Positions 10,394 through 19,867 of a stretch of DNA of 64,000 bases are shown here, one piece after another. Under the pieces are notes generated by a model. The model was given only the letters and a program-made list of their open reading frames with translations. It had not been told where the DNA came from and did not search any database. The DNA is from Oceanicola sp. (GTDB taxonomy: Bacteria > Pseudomonadota > Alphaproteobacteria > Rhodobacterales > Rhodobacteraceae). The stretch is taken from the NCBI GenBank assembly GCA_017792405.1, contig CP051231.1, positions 1,218,011-1,282,010 of the forward strand, written 5' to 3'. Each line of letters starts with the position of its first letter. Within the stretch, counting starts at the first letter, position 1. Made by a program: the position numbers and the translations under genes.

Positions 10394-10666
10394 ATGGACT
10401 GGATGGCATGGACATGGCCCACCGCCATATTCTTCCTCGTGATCGCGAGCCTGCTTATCACCTTTACCATACTGGCGATCAAGTTCCCCGAGACACCCCG
10501 CAAGGGGGTGCTCCAGATTGAAACCACGAGGGGCGACCGCCTCTTCATCACCCTTCTCGGCTCGGCCTTCATCAACCTGGCCTGGCTCGGATTGACCGGA
10601 CTTGCCCAGCCTTGGGCGCTGGTCCTCTGCCTGATCTATGCCGCAGCGGTGTTCCGCTGGGTCTAG
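10394..10666 (+). CDS. glpU: DUF2160 small membrane protein of the glycerol importer
   Basis: A 90-aa protein with three hydrophobic stretches (residues about 9-28, 50-67 and 70-87), fitting the DUF2160 family. In rhizobial glycerol operons the small gene at this place is glpU; its precise role in the transporter is not established. ATG 10394 follows glpQ by 12 bp behind AAGGAGG. The position between permease and binding-protein genes suggests an accessory membrane subunit (inference). Confidence 0.85.
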   Translation: MDWMAWTWPTAIFFLVIASLLITFTILAIKFPETPRKGVLQIETTRGDRLFITLLGSAFINLAWLGLTGLAQPWALVLCLIYAAAVFRWV

Positions 10667-10680
10667 CGCAGGAAACAACA

Positions 10681-10697
10681 GCCGCGAAAAACGCGGC
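10681..10697 (+). other. Stem-loop before glpV
   Basis: A 6-bp GC stem GCCGCG/CGCGGC closes an A5 loop in the glpU-glpV gap. No T-run follows, so it is more likely an RNA processing or stabilising hairpin than a terminator. Such hairpins near binding-protein genes often help raise their expression over the membrane subunits. Confidence 0.5.
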
Positions 10698-10727
10698 GCT
10701 TCATGAACCCAAAAGGGAGGAGAAACA

Positions 10728-12464
10728 ATGAAGCTCAATCTCAGATCAACCACCGCCTTCACCGGCGGTCTGGCGGTGGCGCTCAGCCTCGCCGTGCCGG
10801 CCTTCGCGGGCATGGACGAGGCGCGGGAGTTCCTCGACGCCGAGATCGGTGATCTCTCCACGCTCAGCCGTGAGGATCAGGAAGCCGAGATGCAGTGGTT
10901 CGTCGATGCCGCCGCGCCGTTCTCGGGCATGGACATCAAGGTGGTGTCGGAAACCATCACCACCCATGAGTACGAGGCGCAGGTGCTGGCCCCGGCCTTT
11001 ACCGCGATCACAGGCATCCAGATCACCCATGACCTCATCGGTGAGGGCGACGTGGTCGAAAAGCTGCAAACGCAAATGCAGTCGGGCGAGAACGTTTATG
11101 ACGCCTATATCAACGACTCCGACCTGATCGGCACCCACTGGCGCTACCAGCAGGCCCACAACCTGACCGACTGGATGGCGGGCGAGGGGGCGGACGTGAC
11201 CAACCCCGGCCTCGACCTGGAGGATTTCATCGGCCTCGGCTTCACCACCGGCCCCGATGGCAAGGTCTACCAGCTGCCCGACCAGCAGTTCGCCAACCTC
11301 TATTGGTTCCGCTACGACTGGTTCAACGACGAGAAGACCAAGGCAGACTTCAAGGAAGCCTATGGCTATGACCTCGGCGTGCCGGTCAACTGGTCGGCCT
11401 ACGAGGATATCGCCGAGTTCTTCACCGGGCGCGACATGTCTTACGCGGGCGGCCCGTCCGAGGGTGTCTATGGCAACATGGACTACGGCAAGAAGGACCC
11501 GTCGCTCGGCTGGCGTTACACCGATGCGTGGATGTCGATGGCCGGGATGGGCGACAAGGGTGAGCCGAACGGCCTGCCGGTCGACGAGTGGGGCATTCGT
11601 GTAAACGAAAACTCCCAGCCCGTCGGCTCCTGCACCTCCCGTGGCGGCGCAACCAACGGCCCCGCTGCGGTTTACGCCGTGACCAAGGCCATCGAGTGGC
11701 TGGAGAAGTACTCTCCCCCCGCCGCTGCCGGCATGACCTTTGGTGAGGCCGGGCCGGTGCCAGCGCAGGGCTCCATCGCCCAGCAGATGTTCTGGTATAC
11801 CGCCTTCACCGCCGACATGGTGGGTGACGGGGCCGCTGCGGTGCTCAACGAGGATGGCACGCCCAAGTGGCGCATGGCCCCCTCGCCGCATGGCGCCTAC
11901 TGGGAAGAGGGCACCAAGATCGGTTACCAGGACGCCGGCAGCTGGACGCTGCTCAAGTCCACCCCGATCGACCGTGCCAAGGCGGCTTGGCTCTATGCCC
12001 AGTTCGTCACCTCCAAGACGGTGGATGTGAAGAAGTCCCACGTGGGCCTGACCTTCATCCGCGAGAGCACCATCCAGGACGAGAGCTTCACCGAGCGCGC
12101 GCCCAAGCTGGGCGGTCTGGTGGAATTCTACCGCTCGCCCGCACGGGTGCAGTGGTCGCCCACCGGGACCAACGTGCCGGACTACCCCAAGCTGGCGCAG
12201 CTGTGGTGGCAGAACATCGGTGATGCGATGTCGGGCGCGAAGACCCCTCAGGAGGCGCTGGACTCGCTCTGCGCCGATCAGGAACGGGTGCTGGAGCGGC
12301 TTGAGCGCGCAGGCGTTCAGGGTGATCTTGGCCCGGTCATGAATGAGGAGAAGGACCCGCAGGAGTGGCTCGATGCGCCCGGCGCGCCGAAGGCCAAGCT
12401 CGACAACGAGGACCCGACCCCGGAGACCATCAGCTACGATGAGCTGATCGCTTCCTGGAACTGA
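10728..12464 (+). CDS. glpV: Glycerol/G3P ABC transporter substrate-binding protein
   Basis: A 578-aa periplasmic binding protein. Signal peptide at residues 1-27 with an AFA cleavage site, then a family 1 extracellular solute-binding fold with VEKLQTQMQSG, YINDSDLIGTHW and RWRYTD-like substrate-cleft regions. It is longer than typical maltose-type binding proteins, as is usual for the GlpV group. GGGAGG precedes ATG 10728. Stem-loops lie on both sides of the gene (10681-10697 and 12478-12512), which fits separate tuning of its mRNA level. Confidence 0.92.
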   Translation: MKLNLRSTTAFTGGLAVALSLAVPAFAGMDEAREFLDAEIGDLSTLSREDQEAEMQWFVDAAAPFSGMDIKVVSETITTHEYEAQVLAPAFTAITGIQITHDLIGEGDVVEKLQTQMQSGENVYDAYINDSDLIGTHWRYQQAHNLTDWMAGEGADVTNPGLDLEDFIGLGFTTGPDGKVYQLPDQQFANLYWFRYDWFNDEKTKADFKEAYGYDLGVPVNWSAYEDIAEFFTGRDMSYAGGPSEGVYGNMDYGKKDPSLGWRYTDAWMSMAGMGDKGEPNGLPVDEWGIRVNENSQPVGSCTSRGGATNGPAAVYAVTKAIEWLEKYSPPAAAGMTFGEAGPVPAQGSIAQQMFWYTAFTADMVGDGAAAVLNEDGTPKWRMAPSPHGAYWEEGTKIGYQDAGSWTLLKSTPIDRAKAAWLYAQFVTSKTVDVKKSHVGLTFIRESTIQDESFTERAPKLGGLVEFYRSPARVQWSPTGTNVPDYPKLAQLWWQNIGDAMSGAKTPQEALDSLCADQERVLERLERAGVQGDLGPVMNEEKDPQEWLDAPGAPKAKLDNEDPTPETISYDELIASWN

Positions 12465-12477
12465 CCTATCCTCCCCG

Positions 12478-12512
12478 GGCCGGGGCTGCCCTTGCGGTGG
12501 CCCCGGCCTTTT
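12478..12512 (+). terminator. Hairpin after glpV
   Basis: Stem GGCCGGGG (12478-12485) pairs with CCCCGGCC (12501-12508), followed by TTTT. It may end most glpD-V transcripts or act as a partial terminator before glpK, whose start is 147 bp further on. Confidence 0.6.
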
Positions 12513-12658
12513 CCTGCGCTGACTTGGGCCACATGGTTGTGCTCGTTCGCCCGAGGCATCTTCGCACAGGCGGTGAGGCCCCTGAGTGGGCAAAGCGCCA
12601 GCCCCGGTGACGCGGGTCGCGCATCGCGCTACACCATCCGTGAACAGGGAGGAGACGC

Positions 12659-14135
<1,477 letters not shown>

Positions 14136-14146
<11 letters not shown>

Positions 14147-14627
14147 CGGCGGCCTCTGCTGCCCCTTCGGGCGGCTTGCTGCGGCCTGCAATCTGATCGA
14201 GCCCGTCGCGGAGCTGGGCGGCGGTGATCCGCTCCAGTTCTGCCTCGATTCTGGCGTGGGTTTCGCGCCAGATCGGGAGAGCTTCTTTCAGGATCGCGCG
14301 GCCCTCGTCGGTCAGCATCAGGCGCTTGGCGCGCTTGTCTTTCTCGTCGGGTTCCTGCCGCATCAACCCGCGCCGCTCCAGCACCTTCACCGCCGCTGTG
14401 AGCGTCGTGCGGTCCATGCCCAGTTGGCCGGTCAGGTCGGTCAGGCGGGGTGGGGCAGGGCGGTTGAGGCTCATCAGAAGCGAGAACTGGCCATTGGTCA
14501 GGCCGAGCGGGCGGAACACCTCGTCGAATATCCGCGCAAGCTGGCGTGCGGCGCGTTGCGCGCGCAGGCACAGGCAGGCCCAGCCGACCTCATGGGTCGC
14601 TTCGAGGGGAAGGTCCGGGTCCATCAT
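14136..14627 (-). CDS. MarR-family transcriptional regulator
   Basis: A 163-aa winged-helix regulator. The recognition region [28 protein letters not shown] and the wing [17 protein letters not shown] are typical of MarR. Two adjacent ATG codons (14627 and 14624) are possible starts. It is divergent from the DUF1428-YceI pair, with a 12-bp palindrome between them that could be its operator. No ligand can be inferred. Confidence 0.88.
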
Positions 14628-14635
14628 TCTCTTAT

Positions 14636-14647
14636 GTTGATATCAAC
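14636..14647. promoter_or_regulatory. Palindrome, likely MarR operator
   Basis: GTTGATATCAAC is a perfect 12-bp inverted repeat 9 bp upstream of the marR start and 53 bp upstream of the DUF1428 start. MarR proteins commonly bind such short palindromes in the gap to the divergent target gene. Confidence 0.55.
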
Positions 14648-14699
14648 TATAAAGCCTGTCAAGGTGAGCCCGGAATGCGCCATGAGGGAGGTATTTGCA

Positions 14700-15068
14700 A
14701 TGGCATATGTTCAAGGGTTCCTGCTCGCCGTGCCGCAGGAAAACAAGGCGAAATACAAGGAAATGGCCGAGCAGGCGCTTGAGATGTTCAAGGGCTACGG
14801 CTGCATCGGGATGCAGGAGAACTGGGGCGTCGACGTGCCTGATGGCAAGGTGACGAGCTTTCCGATGGCGACCAAGATCGAGGAGGGCGAGGTGTGCGTG
14901 TTCTCTTGGGTGGTCTGGCCAGACAAGGAGACCTGCGACAAGGCGGCGGAGCAGATGACGAAGGACATGGAGGGCCAAGAGATGCCCGCGATGCCCTTTG
15001 ACGGCATGCGGATGATGTGGGGCGGGTTCGAGCCGCTGGTGGCTTGGGGCGAAGGCTCGGTGCAATGA
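14700..15068 (+). CDS. DUF1428 family protein
   Basis: A 122-aa protein of the DUF1428 family (dimeric alpha-beta barrel fold), recognised from MAYVQGFLLAVP, the WGVDVPDGKVTSFPMA block and the C-terminal PFDGMRMMWGGFEPL. Function of the family is unknown. ATG 14700 lies behind GAGGGAGG. Its stop overlaps the next start (ATGA), so it is translationally coupled to the YceI gene. Confidence 0.85.
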   Translation: MAYVQGFLLAVPQENKAKYKEMAEQALEMFKGYGCIGMQENWGVDVPDGKVTSFPMATKIEEGEVCVFSWVVWPDKETCDKAAEQMTKDMEGQEMPAMPFDGMRMMWGGFEPLVAWGEGSVQ

Positions 15069-15721
15069 TCCGGCAAGTACTTGTGGCAGCGGCGTTTTTC
15101 GCCGCCGCCCCGGCCGATGCGCAAGATATGGCGATGGATCTGACCAAGACAGATCTGAGCACGCTGAAGGCCGGCACCTACACGCTCGACCCGTCCCATT
15201 CGAGCCTGATCTTCGAGGTGAACCACATCGGGATCTCGACCTTCCGGGCGAGCTTTGACAGCTTCACTGCGACGATCGAGCTGGACCCGGCGGACCCGTC
15301 TACCGCGCAGCTGACCGCGCAGGTTGATGTGGCCTCGCTGGATATTCCCACGCCGGAGCCGGAGGGCTTCAGGGCGATGCTGTTGGCGCCGCCGTGGTTC
15401 GATCTGGCGGGCCACCCCGAGGTCACGCTCACCAGCGCGGCAATCCGCCTCACCGGGGAGAGGGCCGCTGAGGTGGAGGCGGCGCTCACGCTGAACGGCG
15501 CCACCGCGCCGGTGACCCTAACCGTCACGGCGCTCGGCGGCTGGGAGGGCAACCAGTATGACCCGAACGCGCGCATCGGCTTTCATGCCGAGGGCAGCTT
15601 CATGCGCTCGGCGCTGGGGTTCGATGTGGGGCTGCCGCCGCCCGGCACCACGATGGGAGTTTCTGACGAGGTGCGCTTTTCCATCGACGCCGAGTTCACC
15701 GGCCCGGCTTGGGAGGGGTGA
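15065..15721 (+). CDS. YceI-family periplasmic protein
   Basis: A 218-aa protein with a signal peptide (about residues 1-19, ending PADA) and a YceI lipocalin-like domain: GTYTLDPSHSSLIFEVNHIGIS, the ELDPADPST strand and an IGFHAEGSFMRSALGF block. YceI proteins bind isoprenoid-like lipids in the periplasm; the ligand here is unknown. Coupled to DUF1428 by an ATGA overlap and probably under the adjacent MarR regulator. Confidence 0.88.
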   Translation: MIRQVLVAAAFFAAAPADAQDMAMDLTKTDLSTLKAGTYTLDPSHSSLIFEVNHIGISTFRASFDSFTATIELDPADPSTAQLTAQVDVASLDIPTPEPEGFRAMLLAPPWFDLAGHPEVTLTSAAIRLTGERAAEVEAALTLNGATAPVTLTVTALGGWEGNQYDPNARIGFHAEGSFMRSALGFDVGLPPPGTTMGVSDEVRFSIDAEFTGPAWEG

Positions 15722-15782
15722 GCGGCGCTGGGTGATGTGGGCCACATTGACGCCGCCCACCGCGCAGGGCAGCGTGGCGGCG

Positions 15783-16244
15783 ATGACAGAGACGCCAGAC
15801 CACCCCGCTCCGCCCGCCGGTTACACCCCGCTCGCCACCCTCTGCCCGGTCGACAGCTCGATGGGGCCGTGGTTCGTGCGCGACAATGACGATGGCTCGC
15901 GGACGGTGGGCTTCAGGATCGGGGCGCATCACCTCAACGCAAATGGCGTCTGCCACGGCGGGGTGACGGCGACCTTTGCCGACATTCTCGCGCGGGTGTT
16001 CAACGAAACCTACAGTGGCCGCAGCGGCGCCGCGCCGGTGGTGGGCAAGATGGCGACGATCACGCTGGATATCGACTATCTCGGCCCGGGGCTGCCCGGC
16101 GCGTGGATCGAGGCGACGCCAGAGGTGGTCAAGCGCACCGGGAAGATGCTGTTCACGCAGGCACTCATCACCGATGGCCAGAGCCCGGTGGCGCGCTGCA
16201 AGGCGATCTACCGGCTGTTCCAACAAAAAGGCGGGACCGACTAG
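15783..16244 (+). CDS. PaaI-type hotdog thioesterase
   Basis: A 153-aa protein with the hotdog-fold signature HLNANGVCHGGVTATFAD and the LDIDYLGPG strand, fitting PaaI-family acyl-CoA thioesterases. ATG 15783 lacks a strong ribosome site; an upstream ATG at 15735 is possible. The 3' end carries a hairpin that includes the stop codon in its loop. Substrate unknown. Confidence 0.82.
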   Translation: MTETPDHPAPPAGYTPLATLCPVDSSMGPWFVRDNDDGSRTVGFRIGAHHLNANGVCHGGVTATFADILARVFNETYSGRSGAAPVVGKMATITLDIDYLGPGLPGAWIEATPEVVKRTGKMLFTQALITDGQSPVARCKAIYRLFQQKGGTD

Positions 16245-16260
16245 CGCCGATCCCGCCTTT
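16227..16260 (-). terminator. Terminator of phyR, shared with the thioesterase 3' end
   Basis: A 10-bp stem AAAGGCGGGA/TCCCGCCTTT with a 14-base loop. Read leftward it is followed by T5-G-TT, so it should stop phyR transcription. It overlaps the last codons of the convergent thioesterase gene and may act both ways. Confidence 0.75.
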
Positions 16261-16283
16261 CACGAGGGAACTTTGGTGGGGCC

Positions 16284-17099
16284 TCAGGCGACGAGTGTCA
16301 CCGTGGAGGCGAAGAACATGGCCTGGCTCACGGCAAGGCGCACCTGCTCCTCGGTATAGGGCTTGGTGATCAGGAACACCGGCTCCGGCTTTTCACCAGT
16401 CAGCAGACGCTCGGGGAAGGCGGTGATGAAGATCACCGGCATCTCGCCGAACTCTCCCAAGATGTCGTTCACCGCGTCGATGCCCGAGCTGTTGTCGGCC
16501 AACTGGATGTCGGCGAGGATCATGTCAGGGCGTTCCTGCTGCGCAAGCTGCACCGCGCCCTTGTGGGTACGGGCGACACCGGTCACGCGGTGACCCATCT
16601 GGGCGACCACGGTTTCGAGATCCATGGCGATAATCGCCTCGTCTTCGATGATCATGACCTTGCCGCTGATCGAGCGGGCCATCTCTTCCTGCGCGGTGGC
16701 GACCATCTCTTCGGCCTCTTCTGCCGTGCTGTTGGTGATCTGGCCGATCTGCGCATAGGAGAACTGCTCGATGGTATATAGCAGCAGCGCCTCGCGGGTG
16801 CCCGGGGTCAGCGGCGCCATGTGGCGCTGCGCTTGAGCGGCGAGGAAGCTGTCATTCTCGCTGGCTTCCACCGGGGCGCCGGAGCTTGTCCAGATCGCGT
16901 GGAAGGCTGCGAAGAGCGCCACGCGGGGGCTCTGGGAGCGGTCGCCGAGATCCGGATCGTCGAGCATGGCCTCAAGCGTGGCGGCGGCATAGGCGTCGCC
17001 CGACTTTTGGCTGCCCGTCAGCGCTCTGGAGTAGCGACGGAGATAGGGGAGTTCACGCGCGATACCGTCAGCGAAGCTTTCGGAGGATGCACTGTTCAT
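16284..17099 (-). CDS. phyR: PhyR anti-anti-sigma response regulator
   Basis: A 271-aa general stress response regulator. Residues 1 to about 140 are a sigma-factor mimic domain (ARELPYLRRYSRALTGSQ, then a sigma4-like FSYAQIGQI); residues 147-265 are a receiver domain with acidic pocket EDE, phospho-acceptor Asp197 in LADIQ and Lys246 in TKPYTEE. When phosphorylated, PhyR binds the anti-sigma factor NepR and releases EcfG. It is divergent from nepR-ecfG, and both directions have a GGAAC-N16-CGTT promoter in the 181-bp gap. Confidence 0.96.
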   Translation of the reverse strand: MNSASSESFADGIARELPYLRRYSRALTGSQKSGDAYAAATLEAMLDDPDLGDRSQSPRVALFAAFHAIWTSSGAPVEASENDSFLAAQAQRHMAPLTPGTREALLLYTIEQFSYAQIGQITNSTAEEAEEMVATAQEEMARSISGKVMIIEDEAIIAMDLETVVAQMGHRVTGVARTHKGAVQLAQQERPDMILADIQLADNSSGIDAVNDILGEFGEMPVIFITAFPERLLTGEKPEPVFLITKPYTEEQVRLAVSQAMFFASTVTLVA

Positions 17100-17131
17100 G
17101 TTGCCTTACCCATAGTTTTTATAAGCGTTCG

Positions 17132-17163
17132 GGAACCAAACGTGACCCCCGGCGTTTGGTTCC
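17132..17163. promoter_or_regulatory. Overlapping divergent EcfG promoters
   Basis: An 11-bp perfect inverted repeat GGAACCAAACG/CGTTTGGTTCC with a 10-bp centre. Read on either strand it gives GGAAC, 16 bp, CGTT, the EcfG consensus: rightward at 17132-17156 toward nepR-ecfG and leftward at 17163-17139 toward phyR. A second rightward candidate with GGTT as -10 lies at 17194-17218. Confidence 0.85.
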
Positions 17164-17280
17164 AAATTAAAATGTGACACAGGGATTTTTTTGGGAACCA
17201 GATGGCCGGACATGGGTTGTGGCCACAAAGGAGCCTGCTTTTGCGCGGGTAAGGGACGCAGAAAGGTTAGAAGGTCGGAA

Positions 17281-17445
17281 ATGAAAGAGCAGGAAAAACA
17301 GGCGAACGAGGGGCTGCGCCGTCAGATTGACGAGAACCTCCGTCGGGTCTTCCAGGCCCAGGTGGAGGAGGATGTACCCGATCGGTTCACCGATCTCCTC
17401 AAACGGCTGCGTGAGCAGGATAGCAGGAACGGAACCGCTGAATGA
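17281..17445 (+). CDS. nepR: NepR anti-sigma factor
   Basis: A 54-aa helical protein that holds the sigma factor EcfG inactive until PhyR~P binds it. The core NEGLRRQIDENLRRVFQ...DVPDRFTDLLKRLRE is the NepR signature. The ATG at 17281 gives the normal short length; a longer frame from 17191 would run over promoter elements. The last four bases overlap the ecfG start (ATGA). Confidence 0.95.
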   Translation: MKEQEKQANEGLRRQIDENLRRVFQAQVEEDVPDRFTDLLKRLREQDSRNGTAE

Positions 17446-18020
17446 CGCGCGCTGCACCTGAGCAGGCCTCGGCCGATCCGCGTGACGAGATCGTCGAGCA
17501 TCTTCCGGCCATGCGCGCCTTTGCCATGAGCCTCGCCCGAAATTCCGCCCAGGCCGACGACCTCGTGCAAGATGCCGTGGTCAAGGCGTGGAGCAACTTC
17601 GACAAGTTCAAGGTCGGCACCAACCTGCGGGCCTGGCTTTTCACCATCCTCCGAAACACCTTCTACTCGGCGCGCCGTAAGTCTGGCCGCGAAGTGGCGG
17701 ATGTGGATGGCATCATGGCCGGTGGGCTTGCCTCCAAGCCCGATCACGATGGCCGGCTCGCCTTGGCCGACTTTCAGGCTGCCTTCGCCACGCTTCCCGA
17801 TGAACAACGCGAAACGCTCTGGCTCGTGGGTGCGCTTGGTATGTCTTATGACGAGGCGGCGGAGACTTGTAACTGCGCCGTGGGCACTGTGAAGAGCCGC
17901 GCCAACCGGGCCCGCGCCCGCCTCGCAGAGCTGCTTCATCTGAAGGATGACGAAGAGCTGGAGCTGACCGACCAGAGCACCATGGCCGTGGTGGCTGCCA
18001 GCATCACCCCGCTCGGCTGA
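17442..18020 (+). CDS. ecfG: General stress sigma factor EcfG
   Basis: A 192-aa ECF sigma factor. Region 2 includes AMSLARNSAQADDLVQDAVVKAWSNFDKF and a RAWLFTILRNTFYS helix; region 4 includes LPDEQRETLWLVGALGMSYDEAAE and GTVKSRANRARARL. It directs RNA polymerase to GGAAC-N16-CGTT promoters, several of which are seen in this window. It is coupled to nepR and followed by a histidine kinase 11 bp downstream, so regulator and signalling genes form one unit. Confidence 0.96.
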   Translation: MTRAAPEQASADPRDEIVEHLPAMRAFAMSLARNSAQADDLVQDAVVKAWSNFDKFKVGTNLRAWLFTILRNTFYSARRKSGREVADVDGIMAGGLASKPDHDGRLALADFQAAFATLPDEQRETLWLVGALGMSYDEAAETCNCAVGTVKSRANRARARLAELLHLKDDEELELTDQSTMAVVAASITPLG

Positions 18021-18031
18021 GCGAGGGGGAG

Positions 18032-19867
18032 GTGCGGAACTACGCGCAATCGCTGATCTTCAGGGTCGCCGTGATGCTCACGGTGGCCCTGTTGCCCGTT
18101 GGGATCATCGCCTTGATGCAAACGGCGAACGTGGCGCGGCAGGCCAGCGAGCTGAACCGCTCGGCGCTCTTCGGGCGCACCGTGTCGGACGTGGAAGACA
18201 TGCGCGAGTTGCTCCACGGCGGCTTTGCCTCGGCGCGGGTGCTGGCGACCTCGGTTGTGGGGCTGCGCGATGACCCGGCGGCCTGCTCGGAGCTGATGCG
18301 CCAACTGGTGGACCGCAGCGTTGTTTATACCCTCGCCACCTTCATCGACACCGAGAACCGCAGCGAGTGCAACTCGCGCGGTGAGCCTTATGACCTGGAA
18401 GGCTCCAGCGTTGCGGCACAGATGGAGGCGAACCGCGTTCCGATGGCCGAACTGCTGGAGCGTGGGCGCATCTCGGGGCTTGAAGTTATGGTGCTGGCCT
18501 ATCCGGTTTATCAGGATGGCGTTTACCTCGGCTTCGTTTCGATCTCGATCGAGGAAGATGACCTCTCCCGCCGGGAAGACAGCGTGGGCGCTTCCGCGAC
18601 GGGTGAGGTGGAGCAGGAGCCGATTGACCTTGTGACTTTCACTGACGAGGGCAGGGTGCTGATGTCGGACCTGACGCAGGAGCAACTTGATGCCGAGTTG
18701 CCACAGGAGGTCTCGCTGAAGGCGCTTGTGGGCGGCGGGGTTACGGCATTTTCGGGCGAGAGCCAGACCGGGGAGGCGCGGGTCTATACCCTTGTGCCAA
18801 TCATCCCTGGGCTCGTGCATGCCATGGCGATCTGGGAGGATGAGGCACCCGACGGGCTCAACTGGTACAGTGCCGCGCTTTTCCCGATCCTGATGTGGGT
18901 GATTTCGCTCGGCGTGGCCTATATCGCCGTGCACCGGCTGGTGCTGGTGCATATCCGCCGGCTGCGCTCGCGGATGATCCGCTTTGCCGCCGGGCACCGC
19001 AGCCTGAACACGGTGCCCGATGTGTCGCGGCGCGCGCCCTCCGAGTTGCGCGAGATGAACGAGACCTTTGAGAGCATGGCGGAAACCATCCTCCACGATG
19101 AGGCCGAGCTGGAGAACGGGATTCACGAGAAGAACCTGCTGCTGCGGGAGGTGCATCACCGGGTGAAGAACAACCTTCAGCTCATCGCCTCGATCATGAA
19201 CATGGAGATCCGCAAGGCGACGGGGGAGGAGGCCCGCACCACCCTGCGCCGCATTCTCGACCGGGTGCTCGGGCTGGCAACGGTGCATTCGAGCCTCTAC
19301 CAGACCTCGCGGCTTTCGGTCGTGCATGCCGATGCGCTGCTGAACGCGATCCTGCGCCAGACCCTCAGCACCGCCCTGCCGAAAGATGCGGGCGTGAAGC
19401 CGAAGATGGAGATCGAAGATCTGACCATCGCGCCGGATCAGGCGGTGCCGATCTCGCTGCTGACGACCGAGGCGGTGACCAATGCTACCAAGCATATGGG
19501 CCACCCCGACGGTCCCGGTTCGGCCTGGTTGACGGTTGAGTTGGAAGAGCTCGATCCGGTGGAAGACAGTGAAACCGGCGAGATGGGGCCGCCACGGGCG
19601 CGGCTGACGGTGGCGAACTCCATCGGTGAGCCGCTGACCCGCGATTTCACCCCGCCGTCGAGCAATGGCCTCGGCAGCCAGTTGATCCGTGCCTTTGCGG
19701 CCCAGCTTGGCGGCAAGCTGGAAGTTGTGCCCGGAGAGGAAGAGTATCGCCTTGCGGTGACCTTCCCGATCGAAGAACAGCCAGAGGGTGAGCCGGAGGC
19801 CGAAATCGCGCCGGGCGAGCGCACGGTGCCGCCGCGGAGCCTGCCCCGCGAGGACAGCGCGGCATGA
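18032..19867 (+). CDS. HisKA_2-type sensor histidine kinase
   Basis: A 611-aa membrane sensor kinase. Membrane segments near residues 8-29 and 277-297 enclose a periplasmic sensing region of about 245 residues; a HAMP-like linker leads to REVHHRVKNNLQLIASI with the phospho-accepting His pair at 375-376, and a HATPase domain with NATKH and GLGSQLI. This is the kinase type usually placed beside phyR/ecfG loci, so it may phosphorylate PhyR (inference). GTG 18032 follows GAGGGGGAGG. A Pro/Glu-rich tail ends the protein, and the PLD gene start overlaps its stop. Confidence 0.9.
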   Translation: MRNYAQSLIFRVAVMLTVALLPVGIIALMQTANVARQASELNRSALFGRTVSDVEDMRELLHGGFASARVLATSVVGLRDDPAACSELMRQLVDRSVVYTLATFIDTENRSECNSRGEPYDLEGSSVAAQMEANRVPMAELLERGRISGLEVMVLAYPVYQDGVYLGFVSISIEEDDLSRREDSVGASATGEVEQEPIDLVTFTDEGRVLMSDLTQEQLDAELPQEVSLKALVGGGVTAFSGESQTGEARVYTLVPIIPGLVHAMAIWEDEAPDGLNWYSAALFPILMWVISLGVAYIAVHRLVLVHIRRLRSRMIRFAAGHRSLNTVPDVSRRAPSELREMNETFESMAETILHDEAELENGIHEKNLLLREVHHRVKNNLQLIASIMNMEIRKATGEEARTTLRRILDRVLGLATVHSSLYQTSRLSVVHADALLNAILRQTLSTALPKDAGVKPKMEIEDLTIAPDQAVPISLLTTEAVTNATKHMGHPDGPGSAWLTVELEELDPVEDSETGEMGPPRARLTVANSIGEPLTRDFTPPSSNGLGSQLIRAFAAQLGGKLEVVPGEEEYRLAVTFPIEEQPEGEPEAEIAPGERTVPPRSLPREDSAA

